Positions 42,960 to 50,168 of a stretch of DNA of 50,168 bases are shown in pieces (position 1 is the first letter of the stretch; the number at the start of each line of letters is the position of its first letter). This DNA comes from Streptococcus infantis (GTDB lineage: Bacteria > Bacillota > Bacilli > Lactobacillales > Streptococcaceae), in the NCBI RefSeq assembly GCF_015546995.1, contig NZ_JADMUH010000013.1:1-50168 (forward strand), read 5' to 3'. The position numbers and the translations under genes are program-made. The notes under the pieces are model-generated. The model searched no databases, was not told the origin of the DNA, and saw only the letters and a list, made by a program, of their open reading frames with translations.

Positions 42960-42962
42960 CAA

Positions 42963-44495
42963 TTAAAGCATAGGTGCAAATAACTGTGTTACTTCTTTAA
43001 TCATCATTTGATACCATGTAGGATTTATGGTATCCGAGAAGATTTCCTGAGATTGTTCAAAAATTCCTTCAAAATCTTTGCTAATATCCGCTATTGACTC
43101 TGTTTTGTAGAGTAGTACTGCATTTTCATAGTGGTGAACCAAGCTACGATAATCCAAGTTAATAGTACCGACAGCCGCAAATCGATCATCAACAATCATT
43201 TGCTTACTATGGATAAAGCCAGGTGTGTATTCAAAAATGCGAACACCCGCAGATAAAAGATCTGGATAAGCTCCCCGTGTTACAAGTTGAATGAGTTTTT
43301 TATCCGGTATATGGGGCGTGACTATTCTCACATCTACGCCTCTCATCGCCGCATTTTTTATATCCTCTGTCAAATCATAATCGATAATGAGATAAGGCGT
43401 TGTAATATAGACAAAATCTTCTGCTTGGTTAATCAGATTTTGATAAACGATCTTCCCTACCTTCGTTTTATAGATTGGCTTTGGTCCACTGCCATATGGG
43501 ATACAAAGACCGCTACCAAATCGTGTCTGATTTTCCAAATGATACTGATCAAAGTCACTAATTTCCCCACGGTTGATGTACCAGTTCATGAGAAATAGTC
43601 TGGTAAATGCTTGAGTCGCCGGACCATCAACCCGAATCCCACTATCTTTCCAGTGTCCAAAACGTTCAATATGATTGATATATTCATCTGCAAGGTTGAT
43701 TCCCCCAGTATAGGAAATTTGTCCATCAATGACCAAGATTTTCCGGTGGTCACGGTTATTATAGGCCACTGTCATACGGGGAATTACCTTATTAAATTTA
43801 TGAGCATCAATCCCTTTAGAACGCAAATAAACAGTATAATCCCCAGGCAAAGTCACCATACAACCGATGTCATCATAGAGCATCTTGACCTCGACTCCCT
43901 GAGATGCCTTTTCTTCCAGAATTTCGAGTATGCTATCCCACATCAAACCTTCGTCGACAATATAGTATTCAAGAAAAATAAACTTTTCTGCTCTTTTAAG
44001 ATCCTCCAGCATCTGCTTCCACATTTCTTCTCCATCTGCGAAAAATTGTGAATCTGTCTGGTCATAGACTTCTGCATTACTATCCATATGTAGCAAGGCA
44101 TTGATAATTCCGTAAGCTGATTTGTCTGTCTCCTGTAGTTGCAAATGGAGTTGGCGCCCATTATTCTCATGAAATGCAATAGAATTCAATTCCTGGAGTT
44201 GTTTCAGTTCTTTTTTTGATAGTCTTCTCTCACCGAACATGAGATAAAGCAGTGGACCAAACACCGGTACAAAGGTCACAATCAACCAAGTCACTTTGCT
44301 TTCAGGTGACATCGAACGATTGACAATCGCTATAACGGTTGCTACACTAATCAAAAATACAAGAGTCACCCAAATAATCGGAGCAATCTGGCTCATGTAA
44401 AGAATAATTCCGAAAACAAGAAATAATTCTATCAGGATAATCGCAATACTAAAGCCATACTTGGACATCAATAAGCGAAATTTTCTTATTCCCAT
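42963..44495 (-). CDS. cls: Cardiolipin synthase
   Basis: A 510-residue membrane enzyme of the phospholipase D superfamily that joins two phosphatidylglycerols into cardiolipin. Two N-terminal helices (about 13-34 and 40-60) are followed by a PLDc_N segment and the two HKD motifs: HRKILVIDG (His250, Lys252, Asp257) and HSKQMIVDD (His429, Lys431, Asp436). It is full length. It appears monocistronic with a GAGAGGGAG site before the ATG. An inverted repeat flanks its probable promoter. Confidence 0.95.
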   Translation of the reverse strand: MGIRKFRLLMSKYGFSIAIILIELFLVFGIILYMSQIAPIIWVTLVFLISVATVIAIVNRSMSPESKVTWLIVTFVPVFGPLLYLMFGERRLSKKELKQLQELNSIAFHENNGRQLHLQLQETDKSAYGIINALLHMDSNAEVYDQTDSQFFADGEEMWKQMLEDLKRAEKFIFLEYYIVDEGLMWDSILEILEEKASQGVEVKMLYDDIGCMVTLPGDYTVYLRSKGIDAHKFNKVIPRMTVAYNNRDHRKILVIDGQISYTGGINLADEYINHIERFGHWKDSGIRVDGPATQAFTRLFLMNWYINRGEISDFDQYHLENQTRFGSGLCIPYGSGPKPIYKTKVGKIVYQNLINQAEDFVYITTPYLIIDYDLTEDIKNAAMRGVDVRIVTPHIPDKKLIQLVTRGAYPDLLSAGVRIFEYTPGFIHSKQMIVDDRFAAVGTINLDYRSLVHHYENAVLLYKTESIADISKDFEGIFEQSQEIFSDTINPTWYQMMIKEVTQLFAPML

Positions 44496-44511
44496 ATCTC
44501 CCTCTCAATTT

Positions 44512-44569
44512 CTAAGTATACTCCCTAATATACTGTCTGAAAACGCTTGTTACCTTCTAGTATACTTAG
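44512..44569 (-). promoter_or_regulatory. Inverted repeat around the cls promoter
   Basis: CTAAGTATAC (44512-44521) and GTATACTTAG (44560-44569) are perfect 10-base inverted copies 38 bases apart. Minus-strand TTTTCA, 17-base spacer, TATACT could be the promoter; its -10 would overlap the gene-proximal copy. Confidence 0.5.
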
Positions 44570-44631
44570 TTTCGTAAAAGTTATCAAGCTTTTTCTGTAT
44601 AGGCCGATAGTTCTACGTTTAAAATTAATTT

Positions 44632-44660
44632 AAAAAGCAGGCCACTTATAGATGCCTGCT
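44632..44660 (-). terminator. Terminator of the five-gene biosynthetic cluster
   Basis: AGCAGGC / GCCTGCT arms (44636-44642 and 44654-44660) followed on the minus strand by TTTTTA. It lies immediately after the KAS III-like gene. Confidence 0.8.
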
Positions 44661-44666
44661 ATTATT

Positions 44667-45611
44667 TTACAATTTCAAAGCCAACATATTGACCGTCATA
44701 CCAGCTGCAGTTCCCATTAAGAAGATGGTATCTCCTTCCTTCACATATCCGTAATCGAGTGCATAGGCCAAACCAAAAGGTACCGCAACGGAGACCATAT
44801 TCCCATAATCCGTAACGAGATTAAGGTACTTGTCTTCGTCTACACCCAGTTTTCCCATGACCAAAGGAAGAGCGCGACTAGCTTGGTGGGGAATAATATA
44901 GTCTACAGCATCTTTAGAAATACCAGATTTCTCTTGGAATTCTTGGAACATTTCTGGAATGACACGAGCAGAAAGCAAGAGAATTTTCTTGCCTTTCATA
45001 TCAAACATAAAATTTGTCTTGGTCTCTTCAGAGTACTCTTTTGGCTGATAAGAAGTTAAGCCTCCACGAATCTCTGTATCATGAGCCCCCTCTGACCAAG
45101 TACGTTGAAGACTTGCTATCACTCCCTTATCCTTATCACTTGATTGGAAAATAAAGGCAGCCGCTCCATCACTAAAGAGTTCATAACTTTCTTTTTGTTT
45201 TGGATTGAGACCCAAGCTACCAACTTCACTGGATACAATCAAAACACGACGGTATTCTCCCGCTTCAATCAAATGTGACATGGTTGATAAAGCAGAGATA
45301 AAACTTGTACAAGTCGTATTGATATCCATAGCTGGGATAGAGAGCCCTTTTGCCACACGTTCATGAATCAAAGCTGCCGTACAAGGAATTGGCTGAATAC
45401 CCACCGCACTAGCTGATACAAGGCAATCAATATCTTCAATACTTAAGTTTGCATTTTCAAGCGCACGTTTGATAGCTGCTTCTGCCAAATCTAGTTGCGT
45501 TTCTTCATTTTCAACCACACGATGACGAGTCTGGTCTTTAAATTGCACCGTATTTTTTGGGAGGCAGACTCCATATCCTGCAATTTCTACATGTCTTTTT
45601 ACTTCTGTCAT
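44667..45611 (-). CDS. KAS III-like condensing enzyme (thiolase superfamily)
   Basis: A 314-residue ketoacyl-ACP synthase III-type enzyme. The catalytic triad is visible: Cys101 in INTTCTSFISAL, His242 in IIPHQAS and Asn271 in DYGNMVSVAVPF. The loop AVGIQPIPCTAALIHERV differs from housekeeping FabH, and no other fab gene lies nearby. This argues for a specialised condensing or acyl-transfer enzyme. The start is the ATG with AAAGGA nine bases upstream; the open frame runs six codons further up and overlaps the previous stop. It is last in the cluster, before a terminator. Substrate (acyl-CoA or acyl-ACP) and product are unknown; an OleA-like non-decarboxylative condensation is possible but unproven. 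Confidence 0.85.
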   Translation of the reverse strand: MTEVKRHVEIAGYGVCLPKNTVQFKDQTRHRVVENEETQLDLAEAAIKRALENANLSIEDIDCLVSASAVGIQPIPCTAALIHERVAKGLSIPAMDINTTCTSFISALSTMSHLIEAGEYRRVLIVSSEVGSLGLNPKQKESYELFSDGAAAFIFQSSDKDKGVIASLQRTWSEGAHDTEIRGGLTSYQPKEYSEETKTNFMFDMKGKKILLLSARVIPEMFQEFQEKSGISKDAVDYIIPHQASRALPLVMGKLGVDEDKYLNLVTDYGNMVSVAVPFGLAYALDYGYVKEGDTIFLMGTAAGMTVNMLALKL

Positions 45612-45625
45612 AATTTTTTGTCCTT

Positions 45626-46888
45626 TCATAAACGTTGGATACGTTTGAGCTTACGACTTGTATCCCAGTGATAATCCGAAAATTGTATTTCAGGTTCTTT
45701 AAACTCTTTTTGTTGCGCTAAGAGTCTGAATTGCTCTGTGATGGCTGTTTCTACTTGCTCATCTCTTCGACTCAAACAAACTTCCACTAGCTTCTCAGAA
45801 TGTTGTTTGACTTGGTAATCTCCAACATTCTCCACAAAGAGGATGCAACGTCTGATAAAGTCAGGATAAATCGTTACCTGACCTCCATCTTGTCCATCAA
45901 AATAGAAGATGTCGTCAGAACGCCCTTCGACCTTGTCAATCCTTGTGTAATGAGATCCACATGGACAAGGTTTAGGATTCTCAACCAAGATATCGTTGAG
46001 CTGGTAGCGATAAACAGGCTGACTGCTCCGCTTAAAATCAGTAATGACTGGATAAAAACGTCGGCCATCCAAGTAGTTTTTTTCCACAAATATGATGTCT
46101 TCATTGAGATGAAGATTCCCAGCAGAGCAAGTACAGGCTAGGAAACCTTCGGTTGCCTGGTAGACTTGGTCAATAATCGGCAACTCAAAAGCACTCAAAA
46201 TTCGCTCTTTATCACTATCTTCCAAGATTTCAGCCACCGAAACGATTTTTTGTGGGTGAATGACTAATTCCCCATCTTTTAGACGCTTGCTCAATTCAAT
46301 CAACATAGAAGCAGGCGCCACTACAATAGTCGGTTGATAATTGTTGAGACGCTCGATATGTTCATCTGTATTCTTGAAAATATCAAAGTACTCTAAACGA
46401 ATAAGTGCCGTATTGATGGTCTGATACAATTCATTATCCGCTCTGAGGAAAAAGGCTATGCGGTGCCCAAAAAGTTGGCCTTTGGGCAACATCTTTGCTA
46501 AGATAGCTGCTGCCCACATACTTCTCTCTTTTTCAGTTGTGATAAAGAGTCCCCGGTGTCCAGATGTTCCAGAAGACAACCCAACAGCTATTTCTCCCTT
46601 GAGCTCTGTAAAATTCCTGGTCTTTTCACTTTCGATAGCCAAAGCCAAGGCCTCGTCTCGATCCACACCCTGAGTATTAAGCTCATTGAAATGACTCATC
46701 ATAAAAGCCTTATCCATATGGTCAAAGTCACTAGGTACACCATTTTTAAAATAAGGTGACTCACGTTTGAGAAAGTCCATATAGGCAGCCAGCTGCTTTT
46801 TCTGATAGTTTTCTAATGCTTCTCGAGATCTAAAGTTATGAAGCCAGCGAGTTTGGATAAAAGTTTTAAGAAAGGTTATTTTTTTCAT
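45626..46888 (-). CDS. Adenylate-forming enzyme, PaaK/F390-synthetase type
   Basis: A 420-residue member of the ANL superfamily closest to phenylacetate-CoA ligase and coenzyme F390 synthetase-related proteins. The nucleotide loop GLSSGTSGHRG is at about 103-113, the A5-like motif YQATEGF at 243-249, and YRYQLNDIL / IDKVEGRSDDIF match the later ANL motifs. It would activate a carboxylic acid as an acyl-adenylate. Two CxC pairs (CTC near 252-254 and CPC near 308-310) may form a metal site. The stretch matches, from memory, a small family of putative adenylate-forming proteins in streptococci. The start ATG overlaps the MBL gene by 23 bases; its ribosome site is weak. Confidence 0.82.
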   Translation of the reverse strand: MKKITFLKTFIQTRWLHNFRSREALENYQKKQLAAYMDFLKRESPYFKNGVPSDFDHMDKAFMMSHFNELNTQGVDRDEALALAIESEKTRNFTELKGEIAVGLSSGTSGHRGLFITTEKERSMWAAAILAKMLPKGQLFGHRIAFFLRADNELYQTINTALIRLEYFDIFKNTDEHIERLNNYQPTIVVAPASMLIELSKRLKDGELVIHPQKIVSVAEILEDSDKERILSAFELPIIDQVYQATEGFLACTCSAGNLHLNEDIIFVEKNYLDGRRFYPVITDFKRSSQPVYRYQLNDILVENPKPCPCGSHYTRIDKVEGRSDDIFYFDGQDGGQVTIYPDFIRRCILFVENVGDYQVKQHSEKLVEVCLSRRDEQVETAITEQFRLLAQQKEFKEPEIQFSDYHWDTSRKLKRIQRL

Positions 46889-47681
46889 ACAAAATCCGCT
46901 CAATCCTTTCTACGGGGTCATGGCTAACTAGCACTTCTATTCCATCCTTTAAAACCTCTTCCAAGAGCTCCGTTCCTTTGATATAGTCATCCTTACTATC
47001 TTGCACTAAGGAAGGAATCAGATGCATCTGTTTGGTGTAAGGTAAGAGGTCTATTCCCCAACAAAGATCTGCTGCGATAAAGAGATGATAATCTGGAATA
47101 AAGAGACAAGCTTGCCCCTTAGCATGCCCATTTATCGAAGCTACAAGGATACTTCCGTCTCCAAAAAGATCGATGGTAGGGCGATACTTAAAGTTAGCAT
47201 TTTGCTGATTTGCCTTGATGACTGTCAATCTTTCCTCAAAGTCACTCGGCAAAAATTCTTTAAAAATTAAATCTTTTAGTTTTGGTTTCTTGTAAACATC
47301 ATAGACTTCCTGGGTCAGGATAAAGTTTGCATTCGGAAAGAAGCTAGCCCCTCCCAAATGATCTGGATGTAGATGAGACAGCAAGACATAGTTGATTTCT
47401 TCTGGCTTGATCCCTTTAGATTTCAGCAAGTGCAAAATCTGATCTTTCTCCGTCATTTGAACTGGCGTCCCCAAACGGTAAAAAGCATAACGAAGTTTCC
47501 TCTTAATATCATAGTGATAGCCAGTATCATAGAGCAGATAGCCCTTATCCCTGTGCTTGATAAGGAACACTCCTGCGGGGAAAGTCATCTTTCTATTCTT
47601 GACACCCTTAAAAAGCAAACCAGCATAACTCGTACAATATCCCGCTGGGAAATACTCAATGCTTTCGATAATCTTGGACAT
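46866..47681 (-). CDS. Metallo-beta-lactamase-fold hydrolase
   Basis: A 271-residue MBL-fold protein. The metal motif LLSHLHPDHLGG (HxHxDH at about 103-108), a later His in NGHAKGQ, the bridging Asp in AADLCWG and a final His in LVSHDP complete the dinuclear zinc site. The layout resembles the AHL-lactonase-like subgroup, which hydrolyses lactones or thioesters. Within the cluster it could release or hydrolyse an acyl intermediate; that is inference. The ATG has AAGGG about ten bases upstream and overlaps the SDR gene by 26 bases. Confidence 0.85.
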   Translation of the reverse strand: MSKIIESIEYFPAGYCTSYAGLLFKGVKNRKMTFPAGVFLIKHRDKGYLLYDTGYHYDIKRKLRYAFYRLGTPVQMTEKDQILHLLKSKGIKPEEINYVLLSHLHPDHLGGASFFPNANFILTQEVYDVYKKPKLKDLIFKEFLPSDFEERLTVIKANQQNANFKYRPTIDLFGDGSILVASINGHAKGQACLFIPDYHLFIAADLCWGIDLLPYTKQMHLIPSLVQDSKDDYIKGTELLEEVLKDGIEVLVSHDPVERIERILYEKNNLS

Positions 47682-48636
47682 ATTGTTCAATCCCTTCTGA
47701 AATACTAATTTTCGGATGATAACCTAAGTCCTTCTCAGCCTTACTAATATCAAGAGTCTGACTATAGCGAAGCAGATAATAGGTATATCGAGTTAGAGGT
47801 GGCTCCCCTTTAAGGTTCAAGGTCTTGTATATAAATTCTAAACTACTTGCAATTCCTGATAAGAGAGATGCTGGAATTTTTCGATATTTGATTGGATAAT
47901 CCAGACCTGTCAAACTTTCCTCTAGCAAATCTCTAAAAGCCCTCGGTTCACCATTAGTAATGTTATAAACTTCACCTTTAGCTTCTGGAGTTTCTATGGC
48001 CAAACGGATTGCCAGAGCAACATTTTCCACACAAGTCATGTCCATGAGCTGACGCCCATCTCCAATCAAAGGAATTCCAAGTTTTTGACTCAGATTAATT
48101 ACTCGTGGCAAAATACTGGTATCCCCAATCCCAAAAAGCCCACGAGGCCTCAAGATGATACTCGGAACATCTGGGTAATTTTTAAAAAGTTTCTCCGAAG
48201 CCAATTTACTGCGGATATAGTTATTGAGATTATTTTCCTCTGGAGCATCACTTTCTTTGATAGCCAACTGATCCTTAGGAGCAGCATAGATGCTTGGTGA
48301 GGATACATAGACTAAACGTTGAATACCTGTTTGGCGACATGCCTCGAGAACATATTTGGTTCCTAAAACATTAGTCTGATAAAAATCTTCCCAAGGGCCC
48401 CAAACTGTTGACAGGGCTCCCGCATGAACGACCAGATCCATCCCCTTGCAAGCCTCTAGCACATCATCAGCTTTGGTCAAATCACCCTGAAAAAAACTAA
48501 CCGAAGAATTCTCTAAAGAGCGACCAACCTTACTGTTTCTACCAAAAGCTCGAACCTGATAGCCATGCTCGACTAATTCATCAACAACATATTTACCCAA
48601 GAAACCTGTCGCTCCAGTTACTAAAACTGTTTTCAT
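47656..48636 (-). CDS. Extended SDR, NAD(P)-dependent epimerase/3-beta-HSD-like
   Basis: A 326-residue extended short-chain dehydrogenase. The cofactor motif TGATGFLG is at 7-14, the active-site Ser in YVSSPSIY (about 110-117) and YIRSK gives Tyr140 and Lys144. The pattern resembles 3-beta-hydroxysteroid dehydrogenase/OleD-type reductases more than nucleotide-sugar epimerases, but this is judged by eye. It would reduce a keto group of a cluster intermediate. The ATG overlaps the stop of the glycosyltransferase gene (ATGA), so the genes are translationally coupled. Confidence 0.86.
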   Translation of the reverse strand: MKTVLVTGATGFLGKYVVDELVEHGYQVRAFGRNSKVGRSLENSSVSFFQGDLTKADDVLEACKGMDLVVHAGALSTVWGPWEDFYQTNVLGTKYVLEACRQTGIQRLVYVSSPSIYAAPKDQLAIKESDAPEENNLNNYIRSKLASEKLFKNYPDVPSIILRPRGLFGIGDTSILPRVINLSQKLGIPLIGDGRQLMDMTCVENVALAIRLAIETPEAKGEVYNITNGEPRAFRDLLEESLTGLDYPIKYRKIPASLLSGIASSLEFIYKTLNLKGEPPLTRYTYYLLRYSQTLDISKAEKDLGYHPKISISEGIEQYVQDYRKH

Positions 48637-49907
48637 TTTTCCTTCTCCTTATTTGCCAGCAGACGATGGATTTCGCTCTCTAAGATTTCCGTCGGATGAT
48701 AAGACTGTGCTGCTTGGCGCAAAGTCTCTAATTCTGTCCAATTTTCTTTAGCTAACAGCTCCTCAAAGGCTTGTCCAATGGCCTTGCTATTATCTCTTTT
48801 AGCTGAGAAAGCAACACCTGCTTCAACCCCACGAACGGCATAATCAAATTGATCATAATCATGAGGCAATATCAAAGCTGGTTTACCATAAATGATACAT
48901 TGATAAAAAATCCCAGCTCCCCCGTGATGAATCACATAATCCATCTGGGGAATGTACTCCTTATAAGGTAGATAAGAAACTACGGAAAGGTTCTCCATGA
49001 GATTTTCACATTGGAAGGCCTCTCCACCTACACCACGAGTTACAAAAAAGTGACAATCAGGATGAGCTTTAGCAAGTTGCTTAGCTTGATAGATAAGATT
49101 TTCTTTAGCCCAAGAAAGTTGCGTACCACAAGTCACTAAGACTTTCTTTTGATTAGAAAATGTTGATAAATCTAACGGATAATCCTTTCCAGCCTCTACT
49201 GATGCACCAGAAGGACCAACCCACTTGTAGTGTTTTGGAAATCCTTTTTTCAACTCCACTTCTTTCATACCAATACCGAGAATTGAATATGGAGAATAAA
49301 TGGTCTCATGACCGAGTTGATTATACAATTTAAAATGATATCTTTTTAAGCGATCACGAAGCAGAAAAGATACAATTCGTTTTACTAAACGAGTTGCTGT
49401 TCTACCTAAAAATTGTACTGAAACTTGCCAGCCATTCTTGGGACTTCCCATACCACCAATTAAACAAGGCGGGCCGTCAGTAGTCTCTAAAACAAATTGT
49501 GTAGCCATAGTAGTTATCCAAGGAATACCAAGTTGATTAGCTACTAAACCTCCAGACAAGGTTATAAAATCAGCAATGACGATATCAGGGCGATTCATTT
49601 GCCACTCTTCTAATAATTGATCCGAAACTAAATTAATTAAATCAATACTAGAAGAAAGTTGTTGATAAGCTGATAGTATCCCTAATTGCTGATCATTATT
49701 AGCAGCCCGTTCAAAATCCTCAATGTGATTTTCTAGTATTGGAACTACATGAAAACCTGCAGATTCGGCAACGGCTTTTTTTTGAGGACCAGTGAATAAG
49801 CGAATATCATATCGAGGGTTATTAAGTAAGGGTATTAATAAATTCATTGTTGGGTACAGATGTCCACTTAAAGGCACAACTACAACATCAATTTTGATTC
49901 TTTTCAT
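48633..49907 (-). CDS. UGT/MGT-type glycosyltransferase (GT1, GT-B fold)
   Basis: A 424-residue glycosyltransferase with two Rossmann-like domains. The N-terminal acceptor domain starts VVVVPLSGHLYPTMNLL. The C-terminal nucleotide-sugar domain has VTCGTQLS and the signature HHGGAG (327-332) followed by ALILPHDYDQFDYA (D352-A357). This family glycosylates small hydrophobic acceptors such as macrolides, carotenoids and sterols. It heads the cluster. There is no ribosome site; a TGATATCCT element ends six bases before the ATG. A hydrophobic segment (about 170-185) might help membrane contact. Sugar donor and acceptor are unknown. Confidence 0.88.
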   Translation of the reverse strand: MKRIKIDVVVVPLSGHLYPTMNLLIPLLNNPRYDIRLFTGPQKKAVAESAGFHVVPILENHIEDFERAANNDQQLGILSAYQQLSSSIDLINLVSDQLLEEWQMNRPDIVIADFITLSGGLVANQLGIPWITTMATQFVLETTDGPPCLIGGMGSPKNGWQVSVQFLGRTATRLVKRIVSFLLRDRLKRYHFKLYNQLGHETIYSPYSILGIGMKEVELKKGFPKHYKWVGPSGASVEAGKDYPLDLSTFSNQKKVLVTCGTQLSWAKENLIYQAKQLAKAHPDCHFFVTRGVGGEAFQCENLMENLSVVSYLPYKEYIPQMDYVIHHGGAGIFYQCIIYGKPALILPHDYDQFDYAVRGVEAGVAFSAKRDNSKAIGQAFEELLAKENWTELETLRQAAQSYHPTEILESEIHRLLANKEKEK

Positions 49908-49972
49908 ATGTCTAGGATATCAAATTTTAAAAAAAAGAACTATCGATAAGATAATTCTTTACATATTTATTA

Positions 49973-49998
49973 GTTTCGACATGAAAAAGTAACGAAAC
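49973..49998 (-). promoter_or_regulatory. Inverted repeat in the cluster leader
   Basis: GTTTCG and CGAAAC separated by 14 bases, located between the candidate promoter and the glycosyltransferase gene. A regulator-binding site or small hairpin is possible. No cluster-specific regulator gene is visible nearby. Confidence 0.4.
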
Positions 49999-50026
49999 AT
50001 TTAAGAAAACGCAATGTAATTTTCAG

Positions 50027-50032
50027 ATTATA
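50027..50032 (-). promoter_or_regulatory. Candidate -10 of the biosynthetic cluster
   Basis: Perfect minus-strand TATAAT, but the -35 position is only T-rich. A second candidate is the TGATATCCT element adjoining the first gene. Confidence 0.4.
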
Positions 50033-50052
50033 ATGATCAAAATCAAATATAA

Positions 50053-50075
50053 AAATAAAAAAAAGGCAATTGCCT
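50053..50075 (-). terminator. Terminator of tRNA-Pro
   Basis: Self-complementary AGGCAATTGCCT followed on the minus strand by TTTTTTTTATTTTT. It lies 19 bases after the tRNA 3' end. Confidence 0.7.
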
Positions 50076-50094
50076 CAATTCAAGTATTGACCAA

Positions 50095-50168
50095 TCGGGA
50101 AGACAGGATTCGAACCTGCGACACCTTGGTCCCAAACCAAGTACTCTACCAAGCTGAGCTACTTCCCG
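50095..50168 (-). tRNA. tRNA-Pro (UGG)
   Basis: A complete 74-base cloverleaf on the minus strand. Acceptor arms CGGGAAG / CTTCCCG plus discriminator A, D-arm AGCTCAGCTTGGTAGAGT, anticodon stem CTTGG/CCAAG with loop TTTGGGA (anticodon TGG), and T-arm GCAGGTTCGAATCCTGT. CCA is not encoded. Confidence 0.95.

Noticed and set aside
44667..48636. Assignment of the cluster as a true oleABCD locus
   Set aside because: No alpha/beta-hydrolase OleB, the ligase is of PaaK/F390 type rather than OleC type, and an MBL-fold hydrolase and glycosyltransferase are present instead.
49792..49992. Plus-strand open frame crossing the start of the glycosyltransferase gene
   Set aside because: Antisense shadow with no ribosome site; its end lies in the intergenic inverted repeat.

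Overview
The window looks like a chromosomal segment of a Mitis-group Streptococcus close to S. mitis, S. oralis or S. pneumoniae. This rests on low GC, rpoB/rpoC, adcRCBA, dltXABCD and ctsR-clpC sequences of clear streptococcal type, Shine-Dalgarno sites of the AAGGAGG kind, and a YSIRK/LPXTG surface protein. The gene neighbourhoods resemble pneumococcal ones, but several amino acids in RpoB and the overall gene order as I remember it differ, so a non-pneumococcal oral streptococcus is more likely. That last step is inference. No insertion sequence, prophage, CRISPR array or BOX/RUP-type repeat was seen.

Layout from left to right. The window opens inside a minus-strand tRNA-Glu gene. Next come rpsD with a long leader, then a three-gene operon (nucleoside phosphorylase, TrkH K+ channel, CabP gating subunit). 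A divergent DUF3290/DUF421 pair and a CsbD stress protein lie on the plus strand. A beta-helix lipoprotein, a sugar O-acetyltransferase and a 2030-residue CshA-like fibrillar adhesin follow on the minus strand. The rpoBC operon is preceded by a leader holding a strong terminator-like hairpin. A DUF2079 membrane protein separates it from the zinc-uptake operon adcRCBA, which has a recognisable AdcR operator, and from dltXABCD for teichoic-acid D-alanylation. hslO and dusB run on the plus strand. Then come a YoaK-type membrane protein, a Ser/Thr-rich lipoprotein with tandem promoter repeats, a small membrane protein, a Nudix protein, ctsR-clpC with a CtsR box, a TPP-riboswitch-controlled thiamine-precursor transport operon and cardiolipin synthase.

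The last 5.5 kb, next to tRNA-Pro(UGG), is the part that looks accessory. Five tightly coupled minus-strand genes encode a UGT-type glycosyltransferase, an extended SDR reductase, a metallo-beta-lactamase-fold hydrolase, an adenylate-forming enzyme of the PaaK/F390-synthetase type and a KAS III-like condensing enzyme. Together they look like a compact pathway for a glycosylated, acyl-chain-derived metabolite. The enzyme logic resembles OleA/OleC/OleD hydrocarbon chemistry, but with different hydrolase and ligase families and an added sugar transfer. This is the best candidate for an undescribed system.

Working starts were chosen from ribosome binding sites. For rpoB, adcB, adcR, dltC, dusB, the KAS III gene, the MBL gene and the beta-helix lipoprotein this gives a start inside the longest open frame. 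Several genes (trkH, hslO and possibly the glycosyltransferase) have an extended -10 element ending only 6-7 bases before the start codon and no Shine-Dalgarno site, which suggests leaderless transcripts.
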